From: Phallus indusiatus
Lineage: Eukaryota > Basidiomycota > Agaricomycetes > Phallales > Phallaceae
Reading direction: 5' to 3'
Assembly: GCA_027605045.1 (NCBI GenBank)
Contig: JAQFWX010000034.1
Coordinates: 124,001-188,000, forward strand
DNA: 64,000 nucleotides
Shown piece by piece: positions 11,401-21,528 of the stretch. A program made the translations under genes and the position numbers. Positions within the stretch are counted from its first letter, which is position 1. The number at the start of each line of letters is the position of its first letter. The notes under the pieces are model-generated. The model worked only from the letters and a program-made list of their open reading frames with translations. It ran no database searches and was not told the DNA's origin.

Positions 11401-12335
11401 TCAGGATGAATGCATCTCGTCGCTCTCATTTGGAAGGGTTCCTGTCTCAAACACGTTGGGAGCATTGTAGTTGGAATACCGTTCGAGATCGAAGCCCGCA
11501 TGGACTTCAGGTGTCAGGGTACGCTACCGCGTCCCCTCATTTTTCCTTATTTATTATCATCGGTATATATCTATTTCTATCTTATTTATATTTCCCGTGC
11601 ATTACATCTACCATCCGTTTATTCTCTCCGTCCATATTTCACCTTCTCTGCTCGCGCGCGTTGCGCGCTCGTACACGGCGTGATGCCCGTGACATCACGT
11701 CGCTTAGGCTCGGCTTGGGCGCCTGGCACTTAGCTGTGTCAGGGCCGCACGCCGCGTCGTCGTTTTATGTATATAGTAGCTGTACCTAGAGTGAGGGTCC
11801 CTAAGCTTGTTCTCTTAGGATCCCCTCCCTCTAGGTGAGTAGTGTAGTTATCTTCCAATATATTACTTAGGATCCCCTCCCTCTAGTGTGAGCTGAGTAG
11901 CCCTAACATCAGGTCACTAAAAACAATAAATATTTTGCGAACTTGAGTTGGGAAGGACGGAAGACGGCTGCGTTGGCGTTTCTACAGTCTTTTGGTAACA
12001 ACTTCATTTTGAAAGCACTCATGGGTCCGCTTTGGAATGACGTTTCAGCGGCTTTGAAAGGTGTCAGGCCGTTTGTTTCCAATGTCCACCATCGCCTTTA
12101 TCCTTCATCCCATCCTCTTGGCTCTACGATGGCACCATCGCTACCGTCATTCCCCACTGGCGCGTCCAATATGGTCCTTGCTGCTCAGCCCCTGACTCCT
12201 TCCATGAAAATTACAAGTCAGTCTTCGCGCAAAGCGGTTCAGAATCCAAATGAGCCCTGTCGGCCGGCCAAGAAGCGGAAGAAGTTGTGCAAACTTGGAG
12301 CGGATGATGTTATCGATCTAACAAAGGACAGTTGA
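8472..12335 (+). CDS. Fe(II)/2OG oxygenase-like protein B1, interrupted by a solo LTR
   Basis: Exons: 8472-8555, 8612-8997, 9052-9066, 9121-9844, 9918-9939, 10000-10384, 10442-10669, and 10730-12335, the last containing an LTR at 11512-11908. The 15-nt exon 3 supplies the iron-binding H-x-D (His160, Asp162). The distal His217 lies in DVPHEANP, followed by the 2OG-binding Arg227 in SGHRLAL. So the catalytic set is complete. The region after the domain is acidic and variable; the C-terminal part has the GC-x2-C-x2-C...LDRF group, a KKRKK patch and a terminal VIDLT tail. Unless the LTR is spliced, translation runs into it and stops at 11789, losing roughly the last 140 residues. The family belongs to the prolyl-4-hydroxylase-like Fe2OG superfamily; the substrate is unknown. 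Confidence 0.75.
11512..11908 (+). mobile_element. Solo LTR, family I (copy 2), inside gene B1
   Basis: A 397-bp TGTCAGGG...CCCTAACA element with perfect 5-bp target duplication TCAGG (11507-11511 and 11909-11913). Without it the reading frame joins exactly as in the paralogs (Leu-Gln-Val-Thr-Lys). Element plus duplication is 402 bp, a multiple of three, but it carries in-frame stops. Near-identity with the copy at 3592 suggests recent activity of the family. Confidence 0.92.
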
Positions 12336-12780
12336 TCATTGTCTAGTACGGTTTCGAAGGGAAATGGCATTTTATTATCGGATTATGTCGAAAGCACTAA
12401 TGGTGTAGTGTACATCGGCCTCTTGGCTAGATCGCCACGAATCTGATTTTTTTTTTGTCTCTTGAAGCGCATCACGGTGGGACACCTCCGTACAAATATT
12501 ATATCCTAGTAGTTACTCGGTAATAATTATTTTTTACAATAACGTATACAATAATAACCTTTGGATGTCTACTCGTTGTTCCTTCTCATGGAGTTGCAGA
12601 TACTTGTCAGTAGAAATTGTGGATGAGTTGCGGTATGATTTCAGATTGGGAATGCAAGTGATTTTGACGATTCGGCGGTGTGGCCCTAGGGCCTAGACCC
12701 GCGCCTGATATCCATCATAGGTAATTGTCACGCATTACGTGTGACGACACGCTTTTTTCTTCTGTTTTTTTTTTCAGCAG
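12336..12780. other. Intergenic region between B1 and B2
   Basis: A repeated intergenic unit: the stretch ending in GTTCCTTCTCATGGAGTT near 12575-12596 recurs after B2, C and D. It ends in the conserved palindrome and T-run before B2. Confidence 0.6.
12727..12745 (+). promoter_or_regulatory. Conserved upstream palindrome of gene B2
   Basis: GTCACGCATTACGTGTGAC, ending 35 bp before the B2 ATG and followed by GACACGC and a T-rich run, as in the other copies. Confidence 0.65.
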
Positions 12781-15700
12781 ATGACCGACAATAACGAGCA
12801 CGAGGATGATAATTCAGAAGATGTCCTCCTGGTGAGTTATCCAAGTGTTACATGTAACTGTTTGACGCGTCTTGACGTATAGAATAGGGTGATCTAGAAG
12901 TTGCATTAAGCAGTCGGTTTTCATTTGAAGGGAGCTTTGCCTATGTGACAAGGATGGCACAAGCACCAAACCCTTGCTTAAACGTCGAAGGCGTCGGCTT
13001 AATCGGGCTACCTCTTTCCGACCGCGACGCTATGCTGATAGCCGGATGCTCCGCTCAAACATCATATGGACATAGTGCAAAGGCTCTGAGCGAAGAAAAC
13101 GGTCGTGATATATGGGAGATTGATCCTCGGAAAGTCTCGTTTTGGAACAAAGATTGGGGGATGTTTCATTCTTGGGCGGTGCAAACTGCTTGCCATGGGT
13201 TAGGACTTCGAGCATATCAACCACAGCTTCGATGCGGGTGGCATAAGCTGGTTCTGTATGGACCCGGATCTCAGTGAGTTCGCTGGGTTTTTTCTCCCCC
13301 CTGACACCTGTCGCTAATTTCATTACAAGTTCTCTTCTTCATCCAGAGTAAGCCTCAGTTATGATTATCTCGTTTATTTCTAATATCTCTTCAGTGATCA
13401 ACAGGTTCACGGAGAATTTGCAACAATGCTTGTTGTGCTTCCTTCATTTCACACAGGTGGCGAAGTTTGTGTGTCCCACGGCACAAAGTCCAAAACGCTC
13501 GACCTCTCTCAAGACTCTAGAGTTTCCACCTCCATATTAGCATGGTATGCCGATGCCCCTCACGAAGCCAAGCCAATTGTTTCTGGCTATCGTCTCGCTA
13601 TCTCCTACAAGCTCATCAACATATCAAACCCTCTTCCGCCTATTGTCTCTCAACTAGATCGTCTGACTCAAAACCTTCGCGAAACGTTGAGAAAGTGGAG
13701 AGACGGCGTGTATAAAACTTTGCCCCGCGACTCTTTTGTGGCCTATCTTCTCGAGCATCAGTACAGTGAATGGAAGCTGCGTGCGGGCATAGCGTCATTG
13801 AAGGGCGCTGATGCACACAAAGTCTCGTTTTTACGTCCCATCGCTGAAGAGTTGGGGTATACCGTTTGCCTAGGTAATCTAAAGTGCGAAGTATCTGGGG
13901 CGACCAATTACCGTTACATTGAATGGGGGGGCAAGAAAAACGATCGCTCCCATTCGGACGAATCCGAAACTTCCAGTGACGATGATTCTATGGCAGAGAC
14001 TCATGATATTAGGATGGGGATATCCTGTGTCGTAAATTTAAATGGAGTACAAATCCTGAAAAACGAATTATCGGTCAATAATGAGTCTCTCGTTCCGGAG
14101 AATCCTTTCGAAGATGTCAAACCTGACAAAAAAGAGAACGAAGACGATGATAGTGATAAGTCTGACGTAAGTTTTGTTCCATTCAATTGAAGGTACGAAG
14201 GTCTTTCTTAATGTGACTTTTGTCTTTAGTCTGAGGCCACGTCAAGTTACTGTGAGCCAATAATATCCATTTCATGGCAAGCCGGACTCTCACTAACCGA
14301 GATTTTAGGTTATCTTCGCACAGTCGTCATCTTGATCCGGGAGCAAGATACTCTCAGTGTACTTTGTTCGAATCGTGCTGATGGTTTCGACTATGGCGTA
14401 GTCCGCTTAAAGGAGTCTAACACTGTGTGTCCCACCCAAATGGATAAGGACACCGTGTATGCTATGATCAGAAACCTTAAATCTCGGCCAAAATACAGCG
14501 GCTACAGCTTTTGGTCTGACAAACCAGACCGAATTCCTCAAGATTCAAAAATCATGATCGATTATGCGTTGAAATGGAATGATGTCGAGATGTGGTCGGC
14601 GATCATGGAGCAATGCGTCTTGGGTACGCAATATGTTGGAGCTTTTGGCACAAATTTCTATTTCGAATCGTGGGATAAATTCTCATTTTCAAAGGTCGAA
14701 CATTATGGGTATGTCGCGATTGTTTCTATAAAAATAACATTTATTTATCATCGTTCACTTTTAAGGATTGCGAGTTCCGTCATTTCACAAACAGCTCAAC
14801 TTCGAGAACGTGTGCACTTCATTGATGCTATTCGAACACACGCTTCCGCGGTCAACGAAGCCATTTCAGAAGATTGGTACAAGCAAAAGTTAATTGAAGC
14901 GCTGTCCACATTCAAAATAACGTCCCGTTCTGATGATGTTGATGCACTTCTCCATGTAATTGCAACATGGGGTATGCAGTTGGTACAGGAAAAGTATATT
15001 CCCTTTTTTTCACCCGCTTTCTTTCTTTTTTTCTTGACGCATTTTCTTTAGTGTTATTCTCCCGATGAGCAAAAAACAGGGATCTTTCGATTTTTGGCTT
15101 CACCTGATCCAGACCATGATAAAGAAGAAAAGCACCCTTTGTATGCCTCCCGCTGACGGCGAAGCCGAAACGAGCGGGAAGTCTCATCCGGATGCTTCAT
15201 CGAAATTGTGCTCAGAATCAGAATTTAATGCGATATTGAACGGTTGTATCAATATCATTGCACCACGGTGGAACATCAATCCTTCGTCCTCCCGGAACTC
15301 CAAACCCGACGATCATAAAGTCCAAGCTGAGAAAATCAATCGTGTCATTCAAATTTTGGACGTCTGCTTTCTGGCTAATTGTCCGGAACCATGTTGCTAT
15401 ATTCTCGCTTCCGTACTGGAGATAAATCCCCAGACCGGCACTGATATTCTTCCCTCTCAATTCCAAAATCTCTATATTCCGCTTGTTCCTAAATTCATTG
15501 ACCTTTTGAAGAAGCACAATATCGCTCTTACGTTTTCTCCGTTCGATGCGTTTTTAAGAAAACTTATCCGATTATATCTTCAATATATCCTCGGCCCTAC
15601 TCAATCGCTGACCCAAGAGGTGGCAAAGAGCCACAGTATTGGATGTGGGAAATGTACGGATTGTGATGAGTTGGACCGGTTCATGGCGGACATCAATCAG

Positions 15701-16354
15701 AAGACGATAGTATTCAGGATGAATGGATCTCGTCGCTTTCACTTGGAAGGGTTCCTATCTCCAACACGTGGGAAACGATGTGGTTGGACTACCATCAAAG
15801 ATCGAGCTCCGCATGCCCTTCATATCACTAAAACAGATGATTATCTGGCAAGCATGAGCTGGGAAAGGCGGAAGGCAGCTGCGGTGATGTTTCTACAATC
15901 TTTTGGGAATGACGTTCTTTTGCAAGCACTCATGGGACCGCTTTGGAATGACGTCTTAGCGGCTTTGGAAGGTCTCAGGCCGTTTGGTTCTGATGTCCAC
16001 CCCCCTCATCATCCTTCTCCTCCTTTTCATCTTCTTGGGCCTACTATGGTACCACCACCAGCACAAATACCACCACTCCCGATTGGCGCGGTCAATATAA
16101 GTTCTGTCGCTCAGCCCCCGAATCTGGTTCCAAACCCAATACAGCAGCATCAAGCACGTCAATGGCACCCACAGACCGCGGACAGTTTACAACATGTGCA
16201 TATCCCTGAACCACCGACTCCTTCCATCCAGATTACAAATCAGTCCTCGCACGGATCGACACAGGACTTGAATGAGCCCGCCAAGAAGCAGCAGAGGTTG
16301 CACGAGCCTCAGGGCGAAGGGGATGGTATCATCGACCAAACAAAGGAAAGTTAA
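12781..16354 (+). CDS. Fe(II)/2OG oxygenase-like protein B2
   Basis: Exons 12781-12831, 12888-13273, 13330-13347, 13395-14166, 14230-14251, 14309-14708, 14766-14993 and 15052-16354 give about 1,059 residues with all phases consistent. The microexon at 13330-13347 encodes the H-x-D (His150, Asp152); His208 in DAPHEAKP and Arg218 in SGYRLA complete the Fe/2OG site. After the domain comes an acidic variable stretch ending KSDVSFVP, then the conserved fungal C-terminal region with CGKCTDCDELDRF and a Pro-rich linker. The tail reads IIDQTKES, a degenerate form of the VIDLT tail in B1 and F. The intact active site makes a hydroxylase-type activity plausible; the substrate is unknown. Nuclear localisation is a guess from the basic and SIM-like tail. 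Confidence 0.8.
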
Positions 16355-16675
16355 CCGTCTACCGTTTTAGAAAAAACAAACGTTTGTAATTGTGTTGACA
16401 TTTACATAATGTTGAGAGAAATAATCATGTAGTATACATCAGCTTTCTTGATCAGATCTCTTACAAATTTGAATTTTTGTCTCCAAAGCGCTTGGCAGCT
16501 CGGAGACACCCATACAACTACTATACACATGTATCTTACCTACTCAGCAATATCTTTTTAAAGTAATGTATATAATAATCTCCGAGAATGTACACGTTGT
16601 TCCTTCTCATGGAGTTACAAATATTCGTAAGTAGGAATTGCGGATGAGTTGCAGACTTGCAGTATGGTCAGACAG

Positions 16676-16958
16676 TGTAAAAGTCCGAAAGACTTTTACA
16701 CGAGAACTTCAGGAACAAAGGAGTATCACACCAGATGAGTGCAGATGGTCTTCGTTAAAGAAGCTAAAGAAAAATATATCTACATCTCGACTTTATATAC
16801 TAAAATAAAAGCTTATCTAATTATTAGATAACGAAGAGAAATAAGCAAACGTTCGGAAACGATTTGTAAGTAAGAGAAATAAAAGATAAGATTAGAAAAT
16901 AGTCCGAAGTCCCCGACTCGGACTTTTCGGACAGATTGAAAGAGTCCAGACTCTTACA
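16676..16958 (+). mobile_element. Solo LTR, family II, in the gene C upstream region
   Basis: A 283-bp element starting TGTAAAAGTC and ending GACTCTTACA with a perfect 5-bp target duplication GACAG (16671-16675 and 16959-16963). Its first 25 bases form an inverted repeat TGTAAAAGTC/GACTTTTACA. The upstream region of gene D has the uninterrupted empty site (GTCAGACAGTCAAAATTGG near 21381-21399), which confirms both ends. It lies about 75 bp upstream of the conserved palindrome of gene C. Confidence 0.9.
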
Positions 16959-17031
16959 GACAGTCAGAATTGGCGCCGACCTCTTCAGATCAAAGGCGTC
17001 GGTCTTAGCCTTCTCGCCTATGTTGATGTGG

Positions 17032-17050
17032 GTCACGCATTACGCGTGAC
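17032..17050 (+). promoter_or_regulatory. Conserved upstream palindrome of gene C
   Basis: GTCACGCATTACGCGTGAC followed by AACACACC and T-runs, 71 bp before the ATG. Confidence 0.7.
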
Positions 17051-17121
17051 AACACACCTTTTTTCTATTTTTTTTTTCCAACTCACTTAACAGCATCAGG
17101 TTGAAGCAGAGGTGGAAAATA

Positions 17122-20100
17122 ATGGCATCTTTGGAACCCAACCAGCAACTTTCAGAGACGCACAATAACGAGCATAAGACAGACGATGAGCCAGAAGGTA
17201 CCCTCGTGGTGAGTTGGTGCCAGTCGTATATATATATTTAACGTGTTCTAATGGACAGGTTAGGGTGATTTAGAAGACGCGTTAAGTAGTCGATTTTTAT
17301 TCGAAGGTTCCTTCGCTTGTACGACACAAATAACGCGTGCGGAAAACCCTTGCTTGCACATCGATGGTGTTGGCTTGATTGGCCTACCTTTTTCCGAACG
17401 CGACGCTAAGCTGATCATGGAATGCTCAGTTCAAGTATCATACGCCTCTAGCGCAGAGGATTTGAGTAACGAGAGTGTTTGCGCGACATGGGAGATTGAG
17501 GCTGAGAAGGTCTCTTTTCAGAACGAAGATTGGGAGAAGTTCATTCATACCGAGGCCGTGAAAACTGTCTGCCATGGTTTAGGAATTCGGACAGATCAAA
17601 ATTTGCCTCGATGCGAACTGGCCAAGCTTTTTCTCTGTGGACCCGGTTCTCAGTGAGTTTGTTGCGCTGTTTCATCCCGCCACTTTCAGCGCTTGTCACT
17701 AACATCAATACAACAAGGTTTCTTCCTTCTCATCAAAGGTAAGCTGCTGTCATAACCGTGCAATCAAATTTTAATTACTTCTCAGCACTCAGGAGACAGA
17801 ACGAGTGTTTGGAACAATGATCGTCTTCCTTCCCGCAACCTACACAGGTGGTCAAATCCTTGTGTCTCACGGTACAGAATCCAAGATATTCGACTTCTCT
17901 CAAAAGTCTATTGTGCACACTTCCCTGTTAGCTTGGTATACCGACGTCCTTCCCGAAGTAAAACCTATTGTTTCAGGTTATCGACTTGCTCTTTCCTACA
18001 ATCTCATACACGTGTCAACCGCTCTAATCAGACTCCCGATGCCCGTAGTCTCTCAGCTAGATCTTTTGGCTCAAAACCTTCGGGAAGTCTTGAGAAAGTG
18101 GAAGGAAGGTGTATATAAAACGTTGCCTAAAGATCTTTTTGTCGCCTACCTTCTCGAGCATCGGTACAGCGAGCGGGAGCTTCTCTCGGGCTCGACGTCC
18201 CTGAAGGGCGTTGATGCAGGCAAAATTTTGTTTTTACGTTCTATCGCAAAGGAGCTAGGGTATACTGTTTGCCTAGGGAATCTAACGCGTGAAGATATCG
18301 GAGATCCGGATGGTTTTAACATGAAGTGGAAGTGCGATAAAAGCGGTCTATCATCTTTAGGCGACTCCGACGGTGCCGACGAAATTTCTATGGCAGAAAC
18401 TTACGACACTAAAATCTACATATCGTGTCTCGCGAACTTGGATGGAGGACGCATTCTTGAAGATGAATTATCAGCTGAAGAAGAATGTCTTATTCCGAAG
18501 AACCCTTTTGACGACACTAAACCCGACGAGAAAAAACTCCAGGTCGACGATATATATAGGGTAAGTTTTTTTTCCTGAACAATTCAATGTTCATATACCA
18601 CCGCACCCTTACCTGCTCTTTTCTAGGAGGAATATCAATTGAATTGTTGTAAGTTATAATTAGTTCCATTGCATAGTAACAAAATTGGACTAATTAAATT
18701 CATAGGGTTTCGTCGCACAGTTGTCCTTCTGGTCCGAGAGGAAGATACTCTCACTGTTCTTTGTTCGAATCGTGCCAATGGTTTCAATTATGGATTAAAC
18801 CGTTTAAAAAAATCAAACATTACGTGTCCCACTCAACTAGATAAAGAAATCGCGTATGCAATGATCAGAAATATTGGATATCGGACGGAAAAGAATGACA
18901 ATAGATATAACTCCGTTAATCTGACAGACCAAATTCCTCAGAGTTCAAAAATCATGATCAAGTGTGCATTGGCGTGGAACGATGTTGAGATGTGGTCAGC
19001 GATCATGGAGCGTGTCCGGAGTATACAATCCCTTGAAACTTTGGGCACAGATCCCTACTTCGAAGCATGGGACAAATTTTCGTTTCCTAAGATCGAACAT
19101 TACGGGTATGTCGTTAATTTTATCTTTTGAAAAAAAACTACCATCATTTACATTCAAAGGATTGCGAGTGCTATCATAAAGCAAACAGTTCAACTTCAAA
19201 AATGTCTGGACTTTATTGATGCTATTCGAACACACGCTTCCACCGTCAATGAACCCATTCCAGACAATTGGTTTAAGCAGAAAGTGGCTGAAGCGTTGTC
19301 TACATCAATAACAACGCGTTCTCAAGATCTTCCTGCACTTCTACATGCGAGCGTGACATGGGGATTGCGTCTTGTATACGAAAAGTACCGTTCCTCTCCT
19401 TATCTCCTATTTTTTTCTCTTGACATATCCTTTTTAGTGTGATCATTCCAAAGAGCAAAAACCGAGAATCTCTCGATTTTTGGCTTCCTCTGATTCGGGC
19501 CATAATAGAGAAGAAAAGCAGCCTTTGTGTGTCCCGTACTGATCATGAAGATAAAACGGTCGGTCAATCTCAACAGGATGTCTCCTCAAATTTGTGCCCG
19601 ATTTCAGAATTCAATGCAATATTGAGTCATTGTCTCGATATTATCGTTCCGCGATGGAACGACATTCCGACGTGCCATATAGACGCCGATACAGTTCAAG
19701 CTTGGAGCACCGATTGTATTATTCAAATTGTGGATCTCTGCATACTTGCTGATTGTCTTGATCCATGCCGTCAACTTCTCGCTTCTATTCTGGAGATAGA
19801 ACCTGGGTCCGGTACAGATATTGTTCCTACACGATTCAGATCTCTTCATATTCCCCTTGTTCCTGAATTTATCAACCTTCTGAAGAAGCACAATATCCCT
19901 CTCACGCTTCCACCCTTCGATTCGTTTTTGAGGAGACTCGTCCAATTATACATTCAATATATTCTCGGAACCCGTCAATCGTCCACGCAAAGAGTGGCGA
20001 ACAGCCAAAATGTTGGATGCGGTAAATGTAAGGATTGTGAAAAATTGGACGGATTCACGGCGGACTTCAATCAGAAGGTGATAGTATTTAGAATCAGTGG

Positions 20101-20719
20101 ACCTTGTCGCTCTCACTTGGAGGGTCGCCTGTCCCAATTACGTCCAAAAAATTGTGATTGGATGACTCTTCGAGACAAGAATCCGCATGGGTTGCAGGTC
20201 ATTAAAAAGGACGACTATTTGGCGTCCATAGGCTGGGAGGAGCGGAGAACAGCTGCCGTAGCGTTTTTGAAATCTTTTGGTGACCACGCTATTTTGCTAT
20301 CACTTATGGGAGCATTATGGGATGATGTTGAAGCGGCTTTAGAAGGTACTTCAACTGTTTCGTTTTAATTTTTATCACTCTCGTCCTAATTTTTTCTCTC
20401 ATTTTCCTTCTATCTCTATGTGGTATCGCCAGCCCAACCACCACCCCCGGTTGGCACGGGTAAGGTGCTCGATGTTCAGCCTCCAAATTCCAATTTCACT
20501 CCAGCACAAACCATGCATCAACATCAACAACACGCGCAGGCCCCGAACAACACACAACAAGCACCTATGCCTGGTCTTTCGACTTATTCTACGCAGATCG
20601 TCAATCAGACTTCCCGACGCAAAAGAAACCGCTCAAACAACAGAAAGCGGAAGCATCCGGACGAACCCGAACCGGGTGAAATTGATCCTAAAAGGCAGTG
20701 TGGACCATCAACCACTTAA
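17122..20719 (+). CDS. Oxygenase-like protein C, predicted inactive
   Basis: Exons 17122-17208, 17264-17652, 17718-17738, 17786-18560, 18637-18658, 18706-19105, 19160-19384, 19438-20345 and 20433-20719 give about 1,037 residues. The fold-defining words of the Fe2OG domain remain (VFGTMIVFLP, YTGGQ, SGYRLALSYNL), but the H-x-D site reads H-Q-S (164-166) and the distal His is Pro222 (DVLPEVKP). Two of three iron ligands are gone, so iron-dependent catalysis is unlikely. The 21-nt microexon is one codon longer than in F and B2. A ninth exon, absent from B2 and F models, encodes a Pro/Gln-rich tail ending in basic clusters and PEPGEIDPKRQC instead of VIDLT. The open frame and intact splice sites argue against a decaying pseudogene. 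Confidence 0.78.
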
Positions 20720-21066
20720 AGAGACGTGTATGGTATTGTTTTGTTTTGTTTTATTTTTACATTATATTGAAATTACTCATTTTACAGTGTCATCAGATTT
20801 GGTTGGTTAAACCACTACGAATCTATCCTCCGGTTTCTCGAGGTGTCAGATAGCAGGAAGCACCTGCAGCATTGATTGCGATTGTTATACCCTAGCTTTA
20901 CAATAATACCTTTACATATACTCGTTGCTCCTTTTCATTGAGCCAGAGGCATCATTCCGAAATGAACTTTATCTTTCCGCAATTATTTGACCATGCATGA
21001 CTGTTCATAAGCCCGGTATGCGCTTCTACGTAACCAACCGTTGTTCGCAAGTATATCCATTCTCCG

Positions 21067-21099
21067 GAAGATATCATCGATCTAACAAAGGAAAGTTAA
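21067..21099 (+). pseudogene. Orphan C-terminal tail of a deleted family copy
   Basis: Encodes EDIIDLTKES and a stop codon, followed by GTCTACCG and 3' flank resembling that downstream of B2 (16340-16600). No coding sequence precedes it, so an upstream copy was lost between C and D. Unlike B2, the tail keeps the Leu of the IDLT motif. Confidence 0.7.
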
Positions 21100-21462
21100 C
21101 CGTCTACCGCTAAGTATTTATACTCGTGTTATTATTACACTGCGTTGAGAGAACGAACTAGATCTCTTACGGATCTGAATTTTGTCTCCCAAGGCGCTCC
21201 GAGGGCGCCCGGGGCTACGCCCGTACGGCTATTATACATATCCTAGGCTCTAGCTACTCAGTAATATTTTTTTATCAATACTGTAGACGATGACATCTGA
21301 ATATGTGCTGGTTTTTTTTCTCATGACGTGCAGATGTTTGTAAGTAAAAATTGCAGATGAGTTGCAAGATGGTCGGTCAGACAGTCAAAATTGGCGCCGA
21401 ACTCCTCAGAGATTGAAGGCGTCGGCCTTGGCCTTCTCGCCTACATTAATGTCCGTCAACTG

Positions 21463-21481
21463 GTCACGCATTACGCGTGAC
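21463..21481 (+). promoter_or_regulatory. Conserved upstream palindrome of gene D
   Basis: GTCACGCATTACGCGTGAC, identical to that of C, then AACACC and a T-run, 47 bp before the ATG. Confidence 0.7.
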
Positions 21482-21528
21482 AACACCTTTTTTCGTTTTT
21501 TTTACCACATCAAAGGTGAAAAATTGCA

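Larger units (their letters stand above)
16355..17121. other. Intergenic region between B2 and C
   Basis: 3' flank shared with the other copies, then a solo LTR (16676-16958), then the conserved palindrome and T-run before gene C. Confidence 0.6.
20720..21528. other. Intergenic region between C and D with remnant of a lost copy
   Basis: 3' flank of C to about 20940, then an orphan gene 3' end (21067-21099) with the flank that normally follows B2, then the D upstream region. Confidence 0.6.
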
